Assembly: GCF_030406665.1 (NCBI RefSeq)
Contig: NZ_CP129121.1
Location: forward strand, 1,550,001 to 1,614,000
Length of the DNA: 64,000 bases
Source: Halomonas halophila
GTDB taxonomy: Bacteria; Pseudomonadota; Gammaproteobacteria; Pseudomonadales; Halomonadaceae
Reading direction: 5' to 3'
Position 1 is the stretch's first letter, and the number at the start of each line of letters is the position of its first letter. Below, piece by piece: positions 17,619-26,563 of the stretch. The notes beneath the pieces are model-generated. The model did not search any database, had not been told where the DNA came from, and saw only the letters and a list, made by a program, of their open reading frames with translations. The translations under genes were made by a program, and so were the position numbers.

Positions 17619-18566
17619 ATGACCTTCTTTCATCGTCTCGACGACAAGCAACCCCTTCGCGGCCGATTGGCCATGGCCGTGGAATACGACGGTACCGCCT
17701 ACTGCGGCTGGCAGCGCCTGAAGCACAGCGCCTCGGTGCAGGCCTCCCTGGAACAGGCGATGTCTCGCGTCGCCGCCGCACCGGTCTCCGTGATGTGCAG
17801 TGGCCGCACCGACTCCGGCGTGCACGCCACCCGCCAGGTGATTCACTTCGACCCGCCTTCGCTGCGTTCGGAGAAGGCCTGGGTGTTCGGCACCAACGCC
17901 AACCTGCCCCGTGATATCGCGGTGCGCTGGGTCAAGCCTGTGGCCGACGACTTTCACGCTCGCTTCTCGGCACTGGCGCGGCGCTATCGCTACGTGATCC
18001 TCAATCGCACCAGCCCTCCGGTGCTCGAGCGCCACAACGTGACCTGGTGTCGCGATCCGCTCGACGCCGAGGCCATGCACCGCGCCGCCCAGGCGCTGGT
18101 CGGCGAGAACGACTTCTCCACCTTTCGCGCCGCCGGCTGCCAGTCGACGACGCCCTGGCGTCACCTGCACTTCATCGAGGTGAATCGCTACGGCCCGCTG
18201 GTGGTCATCGACGTCCAGGGCAACGCCTTCCTGCACCACATGATCCGCAATATCGCCGGGGCGCTGATGTCGGTGGGGCGTGGGGCCCAGGACGAGGGCC
18301 ACATCGGCCGGCTGCTGACCCTGCGCGATCGTACGCTGGGCGACGTCACCGCGCCGGCTCACGGCCTCCACTTCGTCGACTGCCTCTTCGACGAGAGCTG
18401 GGAGCTGCCTGCCGAGCCGCTGGGCCCCAATCTGCTGGCCTTCCTCGGCGAGTGGAGCGGCGAGCGGGCGGTGCCCGATTCGCCCATGGCCGCCTACCGG
18501 CGCGACCGCTCCCGGGCGGCCAATGCCGCGGCGGCGCTGGCGGCGGAGGAGGGCGACGATGCTTGA
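17619..18566 (+). CDS. truA: tRNA pseudouridine(38-40) synthase
   Basis: Converts uridines 38-40 in the anticodon arm of many tRNAs to pseudouridine. The 315-residue protein has the catalytic aspartate in CSGRTDSGVHATRQVIHFD (about residue 70), plus RFSALARRYRYVILNR, DFSTFRAAGCQS and NAFLHHMIRNIAGALMSVG, all diagnostic of TruA. A 15-residue extension precedes the core RLAMAVEYDGTAYCGWQR. An internal ATG at the core is possible, but the ATG at 17619, seven bases after fimV, seems best. It overlaps trpF by eight bases. Confidence 0.96.
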   Translation: MTFFHRLDDKQPLRGRLAMAVEYDGTAYCGWQRLKHSASVQASLEQAMSRVAAAPVSVMCSGRTDSGVHATRQVIHFDPPSLRSEKAWVFGTNANLPRDIAVRWVKPVADDFHARFSALARRYRYVILNRTSPPVLERHNVTWCRDPLDAEAMHRAAQALVGENDFSTFRAAGCQSTTPWRHLHFIEVNRYGPLVVIDVQGNAFLHHMIRNIAGALMSVGRGAQDEGHIGRLLTLRDRTLGDVTAPAHGLHFVDCLFDESWELPAEPLGPNLLAFLGEWSGERAVPDSPMAAYRRDRSRAANAAAALAAEEGDDA

Positions 18567-19200
18567 GCATGGCGCGGCCCTCGGCCGCACCCGGGTCAAG
18601 TTCTGCGGCCTGACCCGCCCCGAGGACGTCGACGCCGCGGTGGCGGCGGGGGCCGATGCCCTGGGCTTCGTGCTGTGGCCCGGCAGCAAGCGGGCGGTGG
18701 GCCTCGAGCGGCTGGCCGCGCTGGCCGCCCGGGTGCCGGCCTTCGTCACCCGGGTCGGGCTGTTCGTCGACCCCGACGAGGCGCTGGTGGCCCGGGCCGC
18801 CGAGCACCTGGACCTGCTGCAGTTCCACGGCGAGGAGACGCCGGCGTTCTGCGCGGCCGCGCCCCGGCCCTGGATCAAGGCACTACGCATGCGCGACGGC
18901 CTGGATGTTCACGCCGCGGCCCGCGACTACATAGGCGCCCGGGCGCTGCTGCTCGACGCCTATCGCCCCGGCGTGCCCGGCGGCACCGGCGAGACCTTCG
19001 ACTGGTCGCGCATCCCCGCGTGCCTGGCGAAACCTGTTATTCTCGCCGGAGGCCTGACGCCGGCCAACGTGGCCGAGGCCATCGCCGCGGTGCGCCCTCT
19101 GGCGGTGGATGTCTCCGGCGGCATCGAGACCGCGCCCGGCATCAAGGGCGGCGCGGAAATGGCCGACTTTCTCCGCGCGGTCCGGCACGCCGATGGCTGA
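18559..19200 (+). CDS. trpF: Phosphoribosylanthranilate isomerase
   Basis: An Amadori rearrangement enzyme of tryptophan synthesis, 213 residues, TIM barrel. The N-terminal RVKFCGLTRPEDVDAA carries the catalytic cysteine; the catalytic aspartate lies in LLDAYRPGVPGGTGETFDW, and the C-terminal phosphate-binding loop is in LAGGLTPANVAEAI and VDVSGGIETAPGIKG. The ATG at 18559 overlaps the truA stop, indicating coupling. trpB follows after 58 bases. truA-trpF-trpBA-accD-folC is the Pseudomonas order. Confidence 0.97.
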   Translation: MLEHGAALGRTRVKFCGLTRPEDVDAAVAAGADALGFVLWPGSKRAVGLERLAALAARVPAFVTRVGLFVDPDEALVARAAEHLDLLQFHGEETPAFCAAAPRPWIKALRMRDGLDVHAAARDYIGARALLLDAYRPGVPGGTGETFDWSRIPACLAKPVILAGGLTPANVAEAIAAVRPLAVDVSGGIETAPGIKGGAEMADFLRAVRHADG

Positions 19201-19258
19201 CTCCCGCGGCCGACGCATTCACGACCATTCCCTGTTGGCGATCCTGTGAGGTGTCCTT

Positions 19259-20473
19259 GTGAGCAAGTTCAGCGACCTGACCCGGCTGCCGGATGCCCGC
19301 GGCCACTTCGGCCCCTACGGCGGGCGGTTCGTCTCGGAGACCCTGAGCTTCGCCCTGGAAGAGCTGGACAAGACCTACGCGCAGCTGCGCGACGATCCGG
19401 CGTTCCAGGCGGAATTCGACCACGACCTGGCCCACTATGTGGGTCGGCCCTCGCCGCTCTATCATGCCGAGCGATGGTCGCAGCGGCTGGGCGGCGCCCA
19501 GATCTGGCTCAAGCGCGAGGACCTGAATCACACCGGCGCGCACAAGGTGAACAACACCATCGGTCAGGCGCTGCTGGCGAAGAAGAGCGGCAAGCCGCGG
19601 GTGATCGCCGAGACCGGCGCCGGCCAGCACGGCGTGGCCACCGCCACCGTGGCGGCGCGTCTGGGGCTCGAGTGCGAGGTCTACATGGGCGCCGAGGACG
19701 TCGAGCGACAGAAGCTCAACGTCTATCGCATGCGCTTGCTCGGCGCCAACGTGATTCCGGTGGAGTCGGGCACCCGTACCCTGAAGGATGCCATGAACGA
19801 GGCGCTGCGCGACTGGGTGACCAACGTCGACGACACCTTCTACATCATCGGCACCGTGGCCGGGCCGCATCCCTATCCGATGCTGGTGCGCGACTTCAAC
19901 GCCGTGGTCGGCCGCGAGGCGCGCCGCCAGTCGCTGGAGGAGTTCGGTCGCCTGCCCGATGCGCTGATCGCCTGCGTGGGTGGCGGCTCCAACGCCATGG
20001 GGCTGTTCTATCCCTTCGTCGAGGACGACGGGGTCGCCATGGTTGGCGTCGAGGCCGGTGGTGATGGCGTGGCCACCGGCCGTCACGCCGCACCGCTGGC
20101 CTCCGGGGCGCCACGTGGCGTGCTGCACGGCAATCGCACCTATCTGATGTCCGACGAGGGCGGTCAGGTCAGCGACACCCATTCGATCTCCGCCGGGCTC
20201 GACTATCCGGGCGTGGGGCCCGAGCATGCGCTATGGAAGGACGTGGGCCGGGTCAACTACGTGGCGGCGGACGATGAGGCGGTGCTCGAGGCCTTCCGCG
20301 AGCTGACCCACGTCGAGGGCATCATGCCGGCGCTGGAGTCGGCCCATGCGCTGGCCCATGCCAGGGTGCTGGCGCCGCAGATGCGGCCCGACCAGCATAT
20401 CGTGGTCAACCTCTCCGGACGCGGCGACAAGGATATCCTGACGGTCGCCAAGCTCGACGGCATCGAACTCTAG
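19259..20473 (+). CDS. trpB: Tryptophan synthase beta subunit
   Basis: A PLP enzyme joining indole and serine to make tryptophan. The 404-residue protein starts at a GTG (19259) reading V/M-S-K-F-S-D, with the AGGTG ribosome site just upstream. The Schiff-base lysine is in NHTGAHKVNNTIGQ (about residue 95), the glutamate in ETGAGQHGVATAT, and the PLP phosphate loop is CVGGGSNAMGLF. It works as an alpha2-beta2 complex with TrpA, encoded 9 bases downstream. Confidence 0.98.
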   Translation: MSKFSDLTRLPDARGHFGPYGGRFVSETLSFALEELDKTYAQLRDDPAFQAEFDHDLAHYVGRPSPLYHAERWSQRLGGAQIWLKREDLNHTGAHKVNNTIGQALLAKKSGKPRVIAETGAGQHGVATATVAARLGLECEVYMGAEDVERQKLNVYRMRLLGANVIPVESGTRTLKDAMNEALRDWVTNVDDTFYIIGTVAGPHPYPMLVRDFNAVVGREARRQSLEEFGRLPDALIACVGGGSNAMGLFYPFVEDDGVAMVGVEAGGDGVATGRHAAPLASGAPRGVLHGNRTYLMSDEGGQVSDTHSISAGLDYPGVGPEHALWKDVGRVNYVAADDEAVLEAFRELTHVEGIMPALESAHALAHARVLAPQMRPDQHIVVNLSGRGDKDILTVAKLDGIEL

Positions 20474-20482
20474 GGGACACCG

Positions 20483-21286
20483 ATGAATCGTATCGACCAA
20501 CGCTTCGCCGCGCTGAAGGAAGAGGGGCGCCGCGCGCTGATTCCCTACATCACCGCCGGCGACCCCGCGCCCGAGCACACCGTGGGCTTCATGCACGCCC
20601 TGGTGCGCGCCGGCGCCGACGTCATCGAGCTGGGCGTGCCGTTCTCCGATCCCATGGCCGATGGCCCGGTGATCCAGAAGGCCTGCGAGCGCGCCCTCGT
20701 GCACGGCGTGCGCCTGGCCGACCTGATCGAGATGGTGCGGGCGTTCCGGCGCGACGACGCCGAGACCCCGGTGGTGCTGATGGGCTATCTCAATCCCGTC
20801 GAGCGCATGGGGCTCGAGGCCTTCGCCGACGCCGCTCGCGACGCCGGCATCGACGGCGTGCTGCTCGTCGACATGCCACCCGAGGAGGCCGACCTGATGG
20901 GGCCGGTGCTCAAGGAGCGCGGTCTGGCCTCGATCTTCCTGGTGGCCCCTACCACTTCCCGTGCCCGGGCCGCTACAATATGCGCCCATGGCGAGGGTTA
21001 TCTGTACTACGTCTCGCTCAAGGGTGTCACCGGAGGCGCCAGCGTCGATGCCGCGGACGTGGCCGAGCATCTGGCCCCACTGCGCGAGATGACCGACCTG
21101 CCGCTGTGCGTGGGCTTCGGCATCCGCGATGGCGCCTCGGCCGCCGAGGTCGGCCGAGTGGCCGACGGCGTGATCGTCGGCAGTGCCCTGGTTTCGCGCA
21201 TCGCCGAGAACGCCGAGCGCCCGGCGGCGATTCCCGCCAAGCTGGAAGCCGTGCTGAGCGAGATGCGCCAGGCCCTGGACGCCTGA
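20483..21286 (+). CDS. trpA: Tryptophan synthase alpha subunit
   Basis: Cleaves indole-3-glycerol phosphate to indole, passed through a tunnel to TrpB. The 267-residue TIM barrel has the catalytic glutamate in ADVIELGVPFSDPMADGP (about residue 50), the aspartate in DGVLLVDMPPEEAD (about 130), and the YYVSLKGVTG loop. It starts 9 bases after trpB with GGGGACACC upstream. A hairpin lies between it and accD. Confidence 0.98.
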   Translation: MNRIDQRFAALKEEGRRALIPYITAGDPAPEHTVGFMHALVRAGADVIELGVPFSDPMADGPVIQKACERALVHGVRLADLIEMVRAFRRDDAETPVVLMGYLNPVERMGLEAFADAARDAGIDGVLLVDMPPEEADLMGPVLKERGLASIFLVAPTTSRARAATICAHGEGYLYYVSLKGVTGGASVDAADVAEHLAPLREMTDLPLCVGFGIRDGASAAEVGRVADGVIVGSALVSRIAENAERPAAIPAKLEAVLSEMRQALDA

Positions 21287-21310
21287 CGGACCCCGAATAT
21301 CGATTCGACA

Positions 21311-21334
21311 GTCGCCCCGCTCGGAGGGGGCGAC
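21311..21334 (+). other. Intercistronic hairpin between trpA and accD
   Basis: GTCGCCCC (21311-21318) pairs with GGGGCGAC (21327-21334) around an eight-base loop. No T run follows, and accD starts 25 bases later with only a weak GGAAG ribosome site. It may stabilise mRNA ends, act as a processing site, or modulate accD translation. Confidence 0.45.
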
Positions 21335-21358
21335 CGCAAAAATGGAAGCGTTTCTGAC

Positions 21359-22342
21359 ATGAGCTGGCTAGACAAGATCGTGCCCTCGGTGGGCCGCATT
21401 CAGCGCAAGGACCGCCGTTCGAGCGTGCCGGACGGCCTGTGGCGCAAGTGCCCCAAGTGCGACGGGGTGCTCTACCTGCCGGAACTCGAGAAGCACCACC
21501 ACGTCTGTCCCAAGTGCGAGCATCACCTGCGTCTCACCGCGCGCAAGCGCCTCGACTGGTTCCTCGACAAGGAAGGTCGCGAGGAGATCGCGGCCGATCT
21601 CGAACCGGTCGACCGCCTCAAGTTCCGTGATTCCAAGAAGTACAAGGACCGTCTGACCGCGGCCCAGAAGTCCACCGGCGAGAAGGATGCGCTGGTGGCC
21701 ATGCGCGGCCAGCTGGACGGCATGTCGGTCGTGGCGGTGGCCTTCGAGTTCACCTTCATGGGCGGCTCCATGGGCGCCGTGGTGGGCGAGAAGTTCGTTC
21801 GCGCCGCCGAGCAGGCCCTGGACGCGGGCGTGCCGCTGGTGTGCTTCGGCGCCTCGGGTGGTGCACGCATGCAGGAGGCGCTGTTCTCGCTGATGCAGAT
21901 GGCCAAGACCTCCGCCGCGCTGGAGAAGCTCAAGCAGGCCGGCGTGCCCTACATCTCGGTGCTCACCGACCCGGTGTTCGGCGGCGTCTCCGCCTCGCTG
22001 GCGATGCTGGGCGACCTCAACGTCGCCGAACCCAACGCCCTGATCGGCTTCGCCGGCCCGCGGGTCATCGAGCAGACCGTGCGCGAGAAGCTGCCGGAAG
22101 GTTTCCAGCGCAGCGAGTTCCTGCTCGATCACGGCACCGTGGACATGATCGTCCATCGCCACGAGATGCGTGAGCGCCTCGGCGGCGTGCTGCGCAAGCT
22201 GACCCACCAGCCCGCCAATGGCCCGGCCGACGCGCCCGAGGCCGCCGAGCCGGATCTGGTCGATACCGCTCAGCAGGCCGAGGATACCCCGGTCGAGCCG
22301 GCGGACGACGGCGCCGAGCCGCGTCAGGACGCCGAGCGTTGA
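21359..22342 (+). CDS. accD: Acetyl-CoA carboxylase carboxyltransferase beta subunit
   Basis: Transfers CO2 from biotin carboxyl carrier protein to acetyl-CoA, the first step of fatty-acid synthesis, together with AccA. The 327-residue protein has an N-terminal four-cysteine zinc finger (CPKCDGVLYL ... HHVCPKCEHH, residues about 25-50) and the crotonase-like core with GGSMGAVVGEKFVRA, FGASGGARMQEAL and the GGVSASLAMLGD loop. About 35 acidic and Pro/Ala-rich residues at the C-terminus extend past the E. coli protein and are probably disordered. folC begins 7 bases later. Confidence 0.97.
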   Translation: MSWLDKIVPSVGRIQRKDRRSSVPDGLWRKCPKCDGVLYLPELEKHHHVCPKCEHHLRLTARKRLDWFLDKEGREEIAADLEPVDRLKFRDSKKYKDRLTAAQKSTGEKDALVAMRGQLDGMSVVAVAFEFTFMGGSMGAVVGEKFVRAAEQALDAGVPLVCFGASGGARMQEALFSLMQMAKTSAALEKLKQAGVPYISVLTDPVFGGVSASLAMLGDLNVAEPNALIGFAGPRVIEQTVREKLPEGFQRSEFLLDHGTVDMIVHRHEMRERLGGVLRKLTHQPANGPADAPEAAEPDLVDTAQQAEDTPVEPADDGAEPRQDAER

Positions 22343-22349
22343 TGGCGTC

Positions 22350-23696
22350 ATGAACGAGGCTCCTTCCGCTTCCCTCGGGAACTGGCTGGCGCGGCTTGAA
22401 GCGGCGCATCCGGTCAGCATCGACCTCGGTCTGGAACGGGTGGCCGAGGTCGCCCGCCGCATGGGGCTGCTCGACGGCCCCATCGCCGGGCGTGTGATCA
22501 CCGTGGCCGGCACCAACGGCAAGGGCTCCACCGTCGCCATGCTGGAGTCGCTGGCCCGGGAGCACGGGGTCGGCACCGCCACCTACACCTCGCCTCATCT
22601 GCTGCGCTACAACGAACGGCTGCGCCTCGACGGCGCGGAAGCCGGCGATGCCGAGCTGGTGGCGGGCTTCGAGGCCGTCGAGGCCGCGCGTTTCGACGGC
22701 GATCCGATCAGCCTGACCTACTTCGAGGCCGGCACTCTGGGGGCGCTGCATGCCATCCGTGAACGCTCGCCGGAACTCGCCATCCTCGAGGTCGGCCTCG
22801 GCGGTCGCCTGGATGCGGTCAACGTGCTCGACGCCGACGTGGCGGTGGTGACCACCATCGCTCGCGATCATGCCGCCTATCTGGGCGACGATCTCGAGGT
22901 CATCGGCCGCGAGAAGGCCGGCATCATGCGCGCGGGGCGTCCCGCGGTGCTGGGCAGCCAGGCGCTTCCGCAAAGCGTCGCCGCCACCGCCGAGGCGCTG
23001 GGCGCCCAGGTGCATGCCCTCGGGGCGGCATTCACGCGTGTCGCATGCCGGGGCGAGACTTCCTGCCGAGAGACGGGCGAGGGCGGCTGGACCTGGCAGG
23101 GGCACGATGCCGAAGGCGCCGTCGCGCGCCTCGAGGCGCTCCCCGATCCCGGGCTGCCGCTGGACAACGCCGCCACCGCCCTGCAGGCGTTTGCCCTGGG
23201 CGGCTGGATGCTGGAGGCCGAGGCCTGTCGGCGAGCGCTGGCCGGCGTCGAGTTGCCCGGGCGCATGCAGTGGCGTGGGCAGTGGTGCCTGGACGTCGGC
23301 CACAACCCTCATGCCGCCGAGTATCTTGCCCAGCGTCTGGCCGAGCGGCCCTGCGAGGGGCGCACCGTCGCCCTGCTGGGCATGCTCGCCGACAAGGACG
23401 CCGAGGGCGTGATCGGCGCCCTGGCGCCGGCCATCGATGCCTGGCTGCCGGTCACTCTCGAGGGCGATCGGGCGCGTAGCGCCGAGGCGCTGGCCGCGAC
23501 CCTCGAGGCACTCGGCCAGCCGGTGTGGCATCGGGCGGATTCCCCGGCGGCGGGGGTGGCATGGCTGGGCGAGCGCCTGAGCCCGGCGGACCGGGTCCTG
23601 GTGTGTGGCTCCTTCTTCACCGTGGCCGATGTACTGGCGGCCTGGGCCGAGCCGGCGCAGACTGCCATGGAGGCCGGCAGCGAGGGAACGAGATGA
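22350..23696 (+). CDS. folC: Dihydrofolate/folylpolyglutamate synthase
   Basis: Adds glutamate to dihydropteroate and folates (Mur-ligase fold). The 448-residue protein has the P-loop TVAGTNGKGSTVAMLESL (residues about 50-67), YTSPHLLRYNERLRLDG, the LEVGLGGRLDAVNVLD metal-binding segment, AYLGDDLEVIGREKAGI, and a C-terminal GxWxLDVGHNPHAA motif (here WCLDVGHNPHA). The ATG at 22350 was chosen because upstream codons overlap accD without conserved sequence. The stop overlaps the next ATG (ATGA). Confidence 0.96.
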   Translation: MNEAPSASLGNWLARLEAAHPVSIDLGLERVAEVARRMGLLDGPIAGRVITVAGTNGKGSTVAMLESLAREHGVGTATYTSPHLLRYNERLRLDGAEAGDAELVAGFEAVEAARFDGDPISLTYFEAGTLGALHAIRERSPELAILEVGLGGRLDAVNVLDADVAVVTTIARDHAAYLGDDLEVIGREKAGIMRAGRPAVLGSQALPQSVAATAEALGAQVHALGAAFTRVACRGETSCRETGEGGWTWQGHDAEGAVARLEALPDPGLPLDNAATALQAFALGGWMLEAEACRRALAGVELPGRMQWRGQWCLDVGHNPHAAEYLAQRLAERPCEGRTVALLGMLADKDAEGVIGALAPAIDAWLPVTLEGDRARSAEALAATLEALGQPVWHRADSPAAGVAWLGERLSPADRVLVCGSFFTVADVLAAWAEPAQTAMEAGSEGTR

Positions 23697-24412
23697 AGTA
23701 CGGATGGCGAGAGCGGATCAGCGGAGCGCTGATCCTGTTGGCCCTGGCGGTGATCTTCCTGCCGCTGCTGTTCGATGACCCGGCGCCGCGGGAAGATCGC
23801 CCGCAGCCGACCATGAGCATCGAGCAGCCGATCGAGGTGTCACACCGCGAACCCGAAGCGCCCGAGCCGTCGGAGGAACTGTCGGCGAACGCCGAGTCTC
23901 CGGCGCAAGAGGGGGCATCCGGTGTCGACGCGATGTCATCCGCCGATGACGTCGTCTCGGTCGAGGCGGGGCAGGCGTCGGTCGAGGCCTCGTCTTCCGA
24001 TAGCGACGATGCGCCGGCCGTCCAGGACACCACGCAACAGGCCTCGACGGAGGTCGCGTCGGCCTCTGGCGATGCCGAGTCTTCAGAGGCCGATGCGCCC
24101 GCGTCGGACCCCATCGCCGATCTGGCCCGTGCCGCCGACGAGCGCATGGCGGCCTCGGACGCACCGACCCGAGAGGCGGTCTCCGGCGGCGAATGGGCGG
24201 TGCAGGTGGGCAGCTTCGGTGAGCCGGCCAACGCCGAGCGGCTCGAGGCGCGCCTCGAGGAGCAGGGCTTTCCGGCCTATCGCCGCCCGCGCAACAACGA
24301 TCTGACCACCGTGTACGTCGGGCCCTATGCCCGTAGTGAGGTCGCCGAGCAGGCGATGAGCGAGCTCAAGGCCGACCTCAATCTCCAGGGACTGCTGGTG
24401 GAGGCCGAGTGA
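23693..24412 (+). CDS. dedD: SPOR-domain membrane protein (DedD-like)
   Basis: A 239-residue protein with one N-terminal membrane helix (ISGALILLALAVIFLPLLF), a long acidic, Ser/Ala/Glu-rich periplasmic linker (about 30-160) and a C-terminal SPOR domain (about 165-238: WAVQVGSFGEPANAERLEARL ... TVYVGPYA). SPOR domains bind peptidoglycan stripped of stem peptides at the septum, so the protein should gather at the division site, as DedD does. It overlaps folC (ATGA) and cvpA (GTGA), as in the folC-dedD-cvpA-purF order of E. coli. The sequence itself only proves the TM-SPOR layout; the gene name relies on synteny. Confidence 0.85.
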   Translation: MKYGWRERISGALILLALAVIFLPLLFDDPAPREDRPQPTMSIEQPIEVSHREPEAPEPSEELSANAESPAQEGASGVDAMSSADDVVSVEAGQASVEASSSDSDDAPAVQDTTQQASTEVASASGDAESSEADAPASDPIADLARAADERMAASDAPTREAVSGGEWAVQVGSFGEPANAERLEARLEEQGFPAYRRPRNNDLTTVYVGPYARSEVAEQAMSELKADLNLQGLLVEAE

Positions 24413-24972
24413 CCCTGACCTGGCTGGATTGGGTGTTCGTGGCGGTGCTCGCCGTCACCGGCATCGCCGGGCTGGTACGTGGCCTGGTGCGCGAGGCCCT
24501 GGGCTTGGCGGCCTGGGTGGTGGCGCTGCTGGCGGCGCGCTGGCTGGCCGAGCCCCTGGCCGTCCGGCTCGAGGGCCTGATCGATAGCCCCGACGGTCGC
24601 CTGATCCTCGCCTTCGTGCTGGTGGTGCTGGGCGTCATTCTGGCCTGCGGCGTGGTCATCCGCCTGATCCAGGCGGCGGTGGAGTGGGTCGGCATGGGCC
24701 TGTTCAACCGCGTGGCCGGTGCCGCCTTCGGCCTGGCCAAGGGCAGCGCCATCCTGGTGGTGGCGACCCTGCTGATCGGCCTGACCCCCTTGCAACAACT
24801 CGAGGCCTGGCAGCAGGCCAGCCTGCGGCCGCCCTTCCTGCAGTTGAAGGACTGGGCGGTCGGTCGCCTGGCCGCCTGGGAAGGGCGGCTGCCGGTCTCC
24901 CCCGAATCCCTCGGCGACCCCGTCTCCCTGATGCCGTCGCAGGCACGGGATGACGAGGTCGCCACCCCCTGA
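24409..24972 (+). CDS. cvpA: CvpA-family inner-membrane protein
   Basis: A 187-residue protein with four predicted membrane helices, starting at a GTG (24409) that overlaps the SPOR gene's TGA. The N-terminal LTWLDWVFVAVLAVTGIAGLVRG and the central NRVAGAAFGLAKGSAI segments are typical of CvpA, needed for colicin V production in E. coli and more generally linked to envelope or bile tolerance. It lies 58 bases before purF, its usual partner. The molecular function is not settled. Confidence 0.92.
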   Translation: MTLTWLDWVFVAVLAVTGIAGLVRGLVREALGLAAWVVALLAARWLAEPLAVRLEGLIDSPDGRLILAFVLVVLGVILACGVVIRLIQAAVEWVGMGLFNRVAGAAFGLAKGSAILVVATLLIGLTPLQQLEAWQQASLRPPFLQLKDWAVGRLAAWEGRLPVSPESLGDPVSLMPSQARDDEVATP

Positions 24973-25030
24973 CATGATCGATCGAGGCGGCTCCAGCGCC
25001 GCCCAACCAAGGCAAGCGAGGTAAGGTGTA

Positions 25031-26551
25031 ATGTGCGGTATCGTGGGCCTGATGGCCAAGCAGGCGGTGAACCAGGGGATCTACGATGCCCTGACGGTGC
25101 TCCAGCACCGAGGCCAGGATGCCGCCGGCATGATGACCTGGAACGACGGTCGCTTCCTGCTGCGCAAGAGCAACGGTCTGGTGCGCGACGTCTTCCATAC
25201 CCGCCACATGGCGCGTCTCCAGGGTAACCTGGGCATCGGTCACGTGCGCTATCCCACCGCCGGCTCCTCCAGCGAGGCGGAATCCCAGCCGTTCTACGTC
25301 AACTCGCCGTACGGCATCTCGCTGGCCCACAACGGCAACCTGACCAACGCCGACCAGCTCAAGCAGGAGCTGTTCTCCTCCGACCTGCGTCACATCAACA
25401 CCAGCTCCGACTCCGAGGTGTTGCTCAACGTCTTCGCCCACGAGCTGGGCAAGCAGGGGCCGCACCTGGCGCCGGGCGACATCTTCGACGCCGTGCGCCG
25501 CGTGCATCGTCGCTGCCTGGGCGGCTACGCCGCGGTGGCGATCATCAACGGCGTGGGCATGGTGGCCTTTCGCGACCCCAACGGCATCCGCCCGGTGGTG
25601 TTCGGCAGCCGTGATGAAGGTGAAGGCCAGGAAGTGATGATCGCCTCCGAGTCGGTGGCGCTGGACGTGGGCGGCTTCGAGCTGCATCGCGACCTGGCCC
25701 CGGGCGAGGCGATCTTCGTCAGCATGGATGGCGAGATCCACACCCAGCAGTGCGCCGACGCGCCGCGCCTGGCGCCCTGCATCTTCGAGCACGTCTATCT
25801 GGCGCGCCCGGATACCCTGCTCGACGGTGCCTATGTCTACGGCACCCGCATGGCGATGGGTCGCAAGCTCGCCGATCGCATCAAGCACGAGTGGCCGGAG
25901 CACGACATCGACGTGGTGATCCCGATCCCCGACACCTCGCGGACCTCGGCCCTGGAGCTGGCCCAGCACCTGGGGGTGACCTATCGCGAAGGCTTCATGA
26001 AGAACCGCTACATCGGGCGGACCTTCATCATGCCCGGCCAGACCCAGCGCAAGAAGTCGGTGCGCCAGAAGCTGAATGCCATCGACATCGAGTTCGAGGG
26101 CAAGAACGTGCTGCTGGTCGACGACTCCATCGTGCGTGGCACCACCTGCAACCAGATCATCCAGATGGCCAGGGAGGCCGGCGCGAAGAACGTGTACTTC
26201 GCCTCCGCGGCGCCGCCCGTGCGCTACCCGAACGTCTACGGTATCGACATGCCGGCGGCCAGCGAGCTGATCGCCCACGGTCGCACCGAGGCCGAGGTGG
26301 GCGAGCTGATCGGCGCCGATCGCATGATCTATCAGGACCTCGAGGATCTGAAGACCGCCTGTCGCGAGATCAATCCGGCCCTGGACGAGTTCGACTGTTC
26401 GGTGTTCGATGGCCGCTACATCACCGGCGACATCGACGACGCCTATCTGGCCGCCCTGGAAGCCAGCCGCAACGACGATGCCAAGTCGGAGCAGAGCGCC
26501 GGTGACCACGCGTTGGTGGGCATGCACAATCAGGAAGACGACACCGACTGA
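25031..26551 (+). CDS. purF: Amidophosphoribosyltransferase
   Basis: The first committed step of purine synthesis: PRPP plus glutamine to 5-phosphoribosylamine. The 506-residue protein begins MCGIVGLM, and Cys2 becomes the N-terminal nucleophile of the Ntn glutaminase domain (residues 2-230). The phosphoribosyltransferase half has the PRPP loop VLLVDDSIVRGTT (about residue 360) and VVIPIPDTSRTSALELA. No propeptide is present, as in E. coli PurF. It is followed after 12 bases by metZ. Confidence 0.98.
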   Translation: MCGIVGLMAKQAVNQGIYDALTVLQHRGQDAAGMMTWNDGRFLLRKSNGLVRDVFHTRHMARLQGNLGIGHVRYPTAGSSSEAESQPFYVNSPYGISLAHNGNLTNADQLKQELFSSDLRHINTSSDSEVLLNVFAHELGKQGPHLAPGDIFDAVRRVHRRCLGGYAAVAIINGVGMVAFRDPNGIRPVVFGSRDEGEGQEVMIASESVALDVGGFELHRDLAPGEAIFVSMDGEIHTQQCADAPRLAPCIFEHVYLARPDTLLDGAYVYGTRMAMGRKLADRIKHEWPEHDIDVVIPIPDTSRTSALELAQHLGVTYREGFMKNRYIGRTFIMPGQTQRKKSVRQKLNAIDIEFEGKNVLLVDDSIVRGTTCNQIIQMAREAGAKNVYFASAAPPVRYPNVYGIDMPAASELIAHGRTEAEVGELIGADRMIYQDLEDLKTACREINPALDEFDCSVFDGRYITGDIDDAYLAALEASRNDDAKSEQSAGDHALVGMHNQEDDTD

Positions 26552-26563
26552 CAGGGAGGCGCC

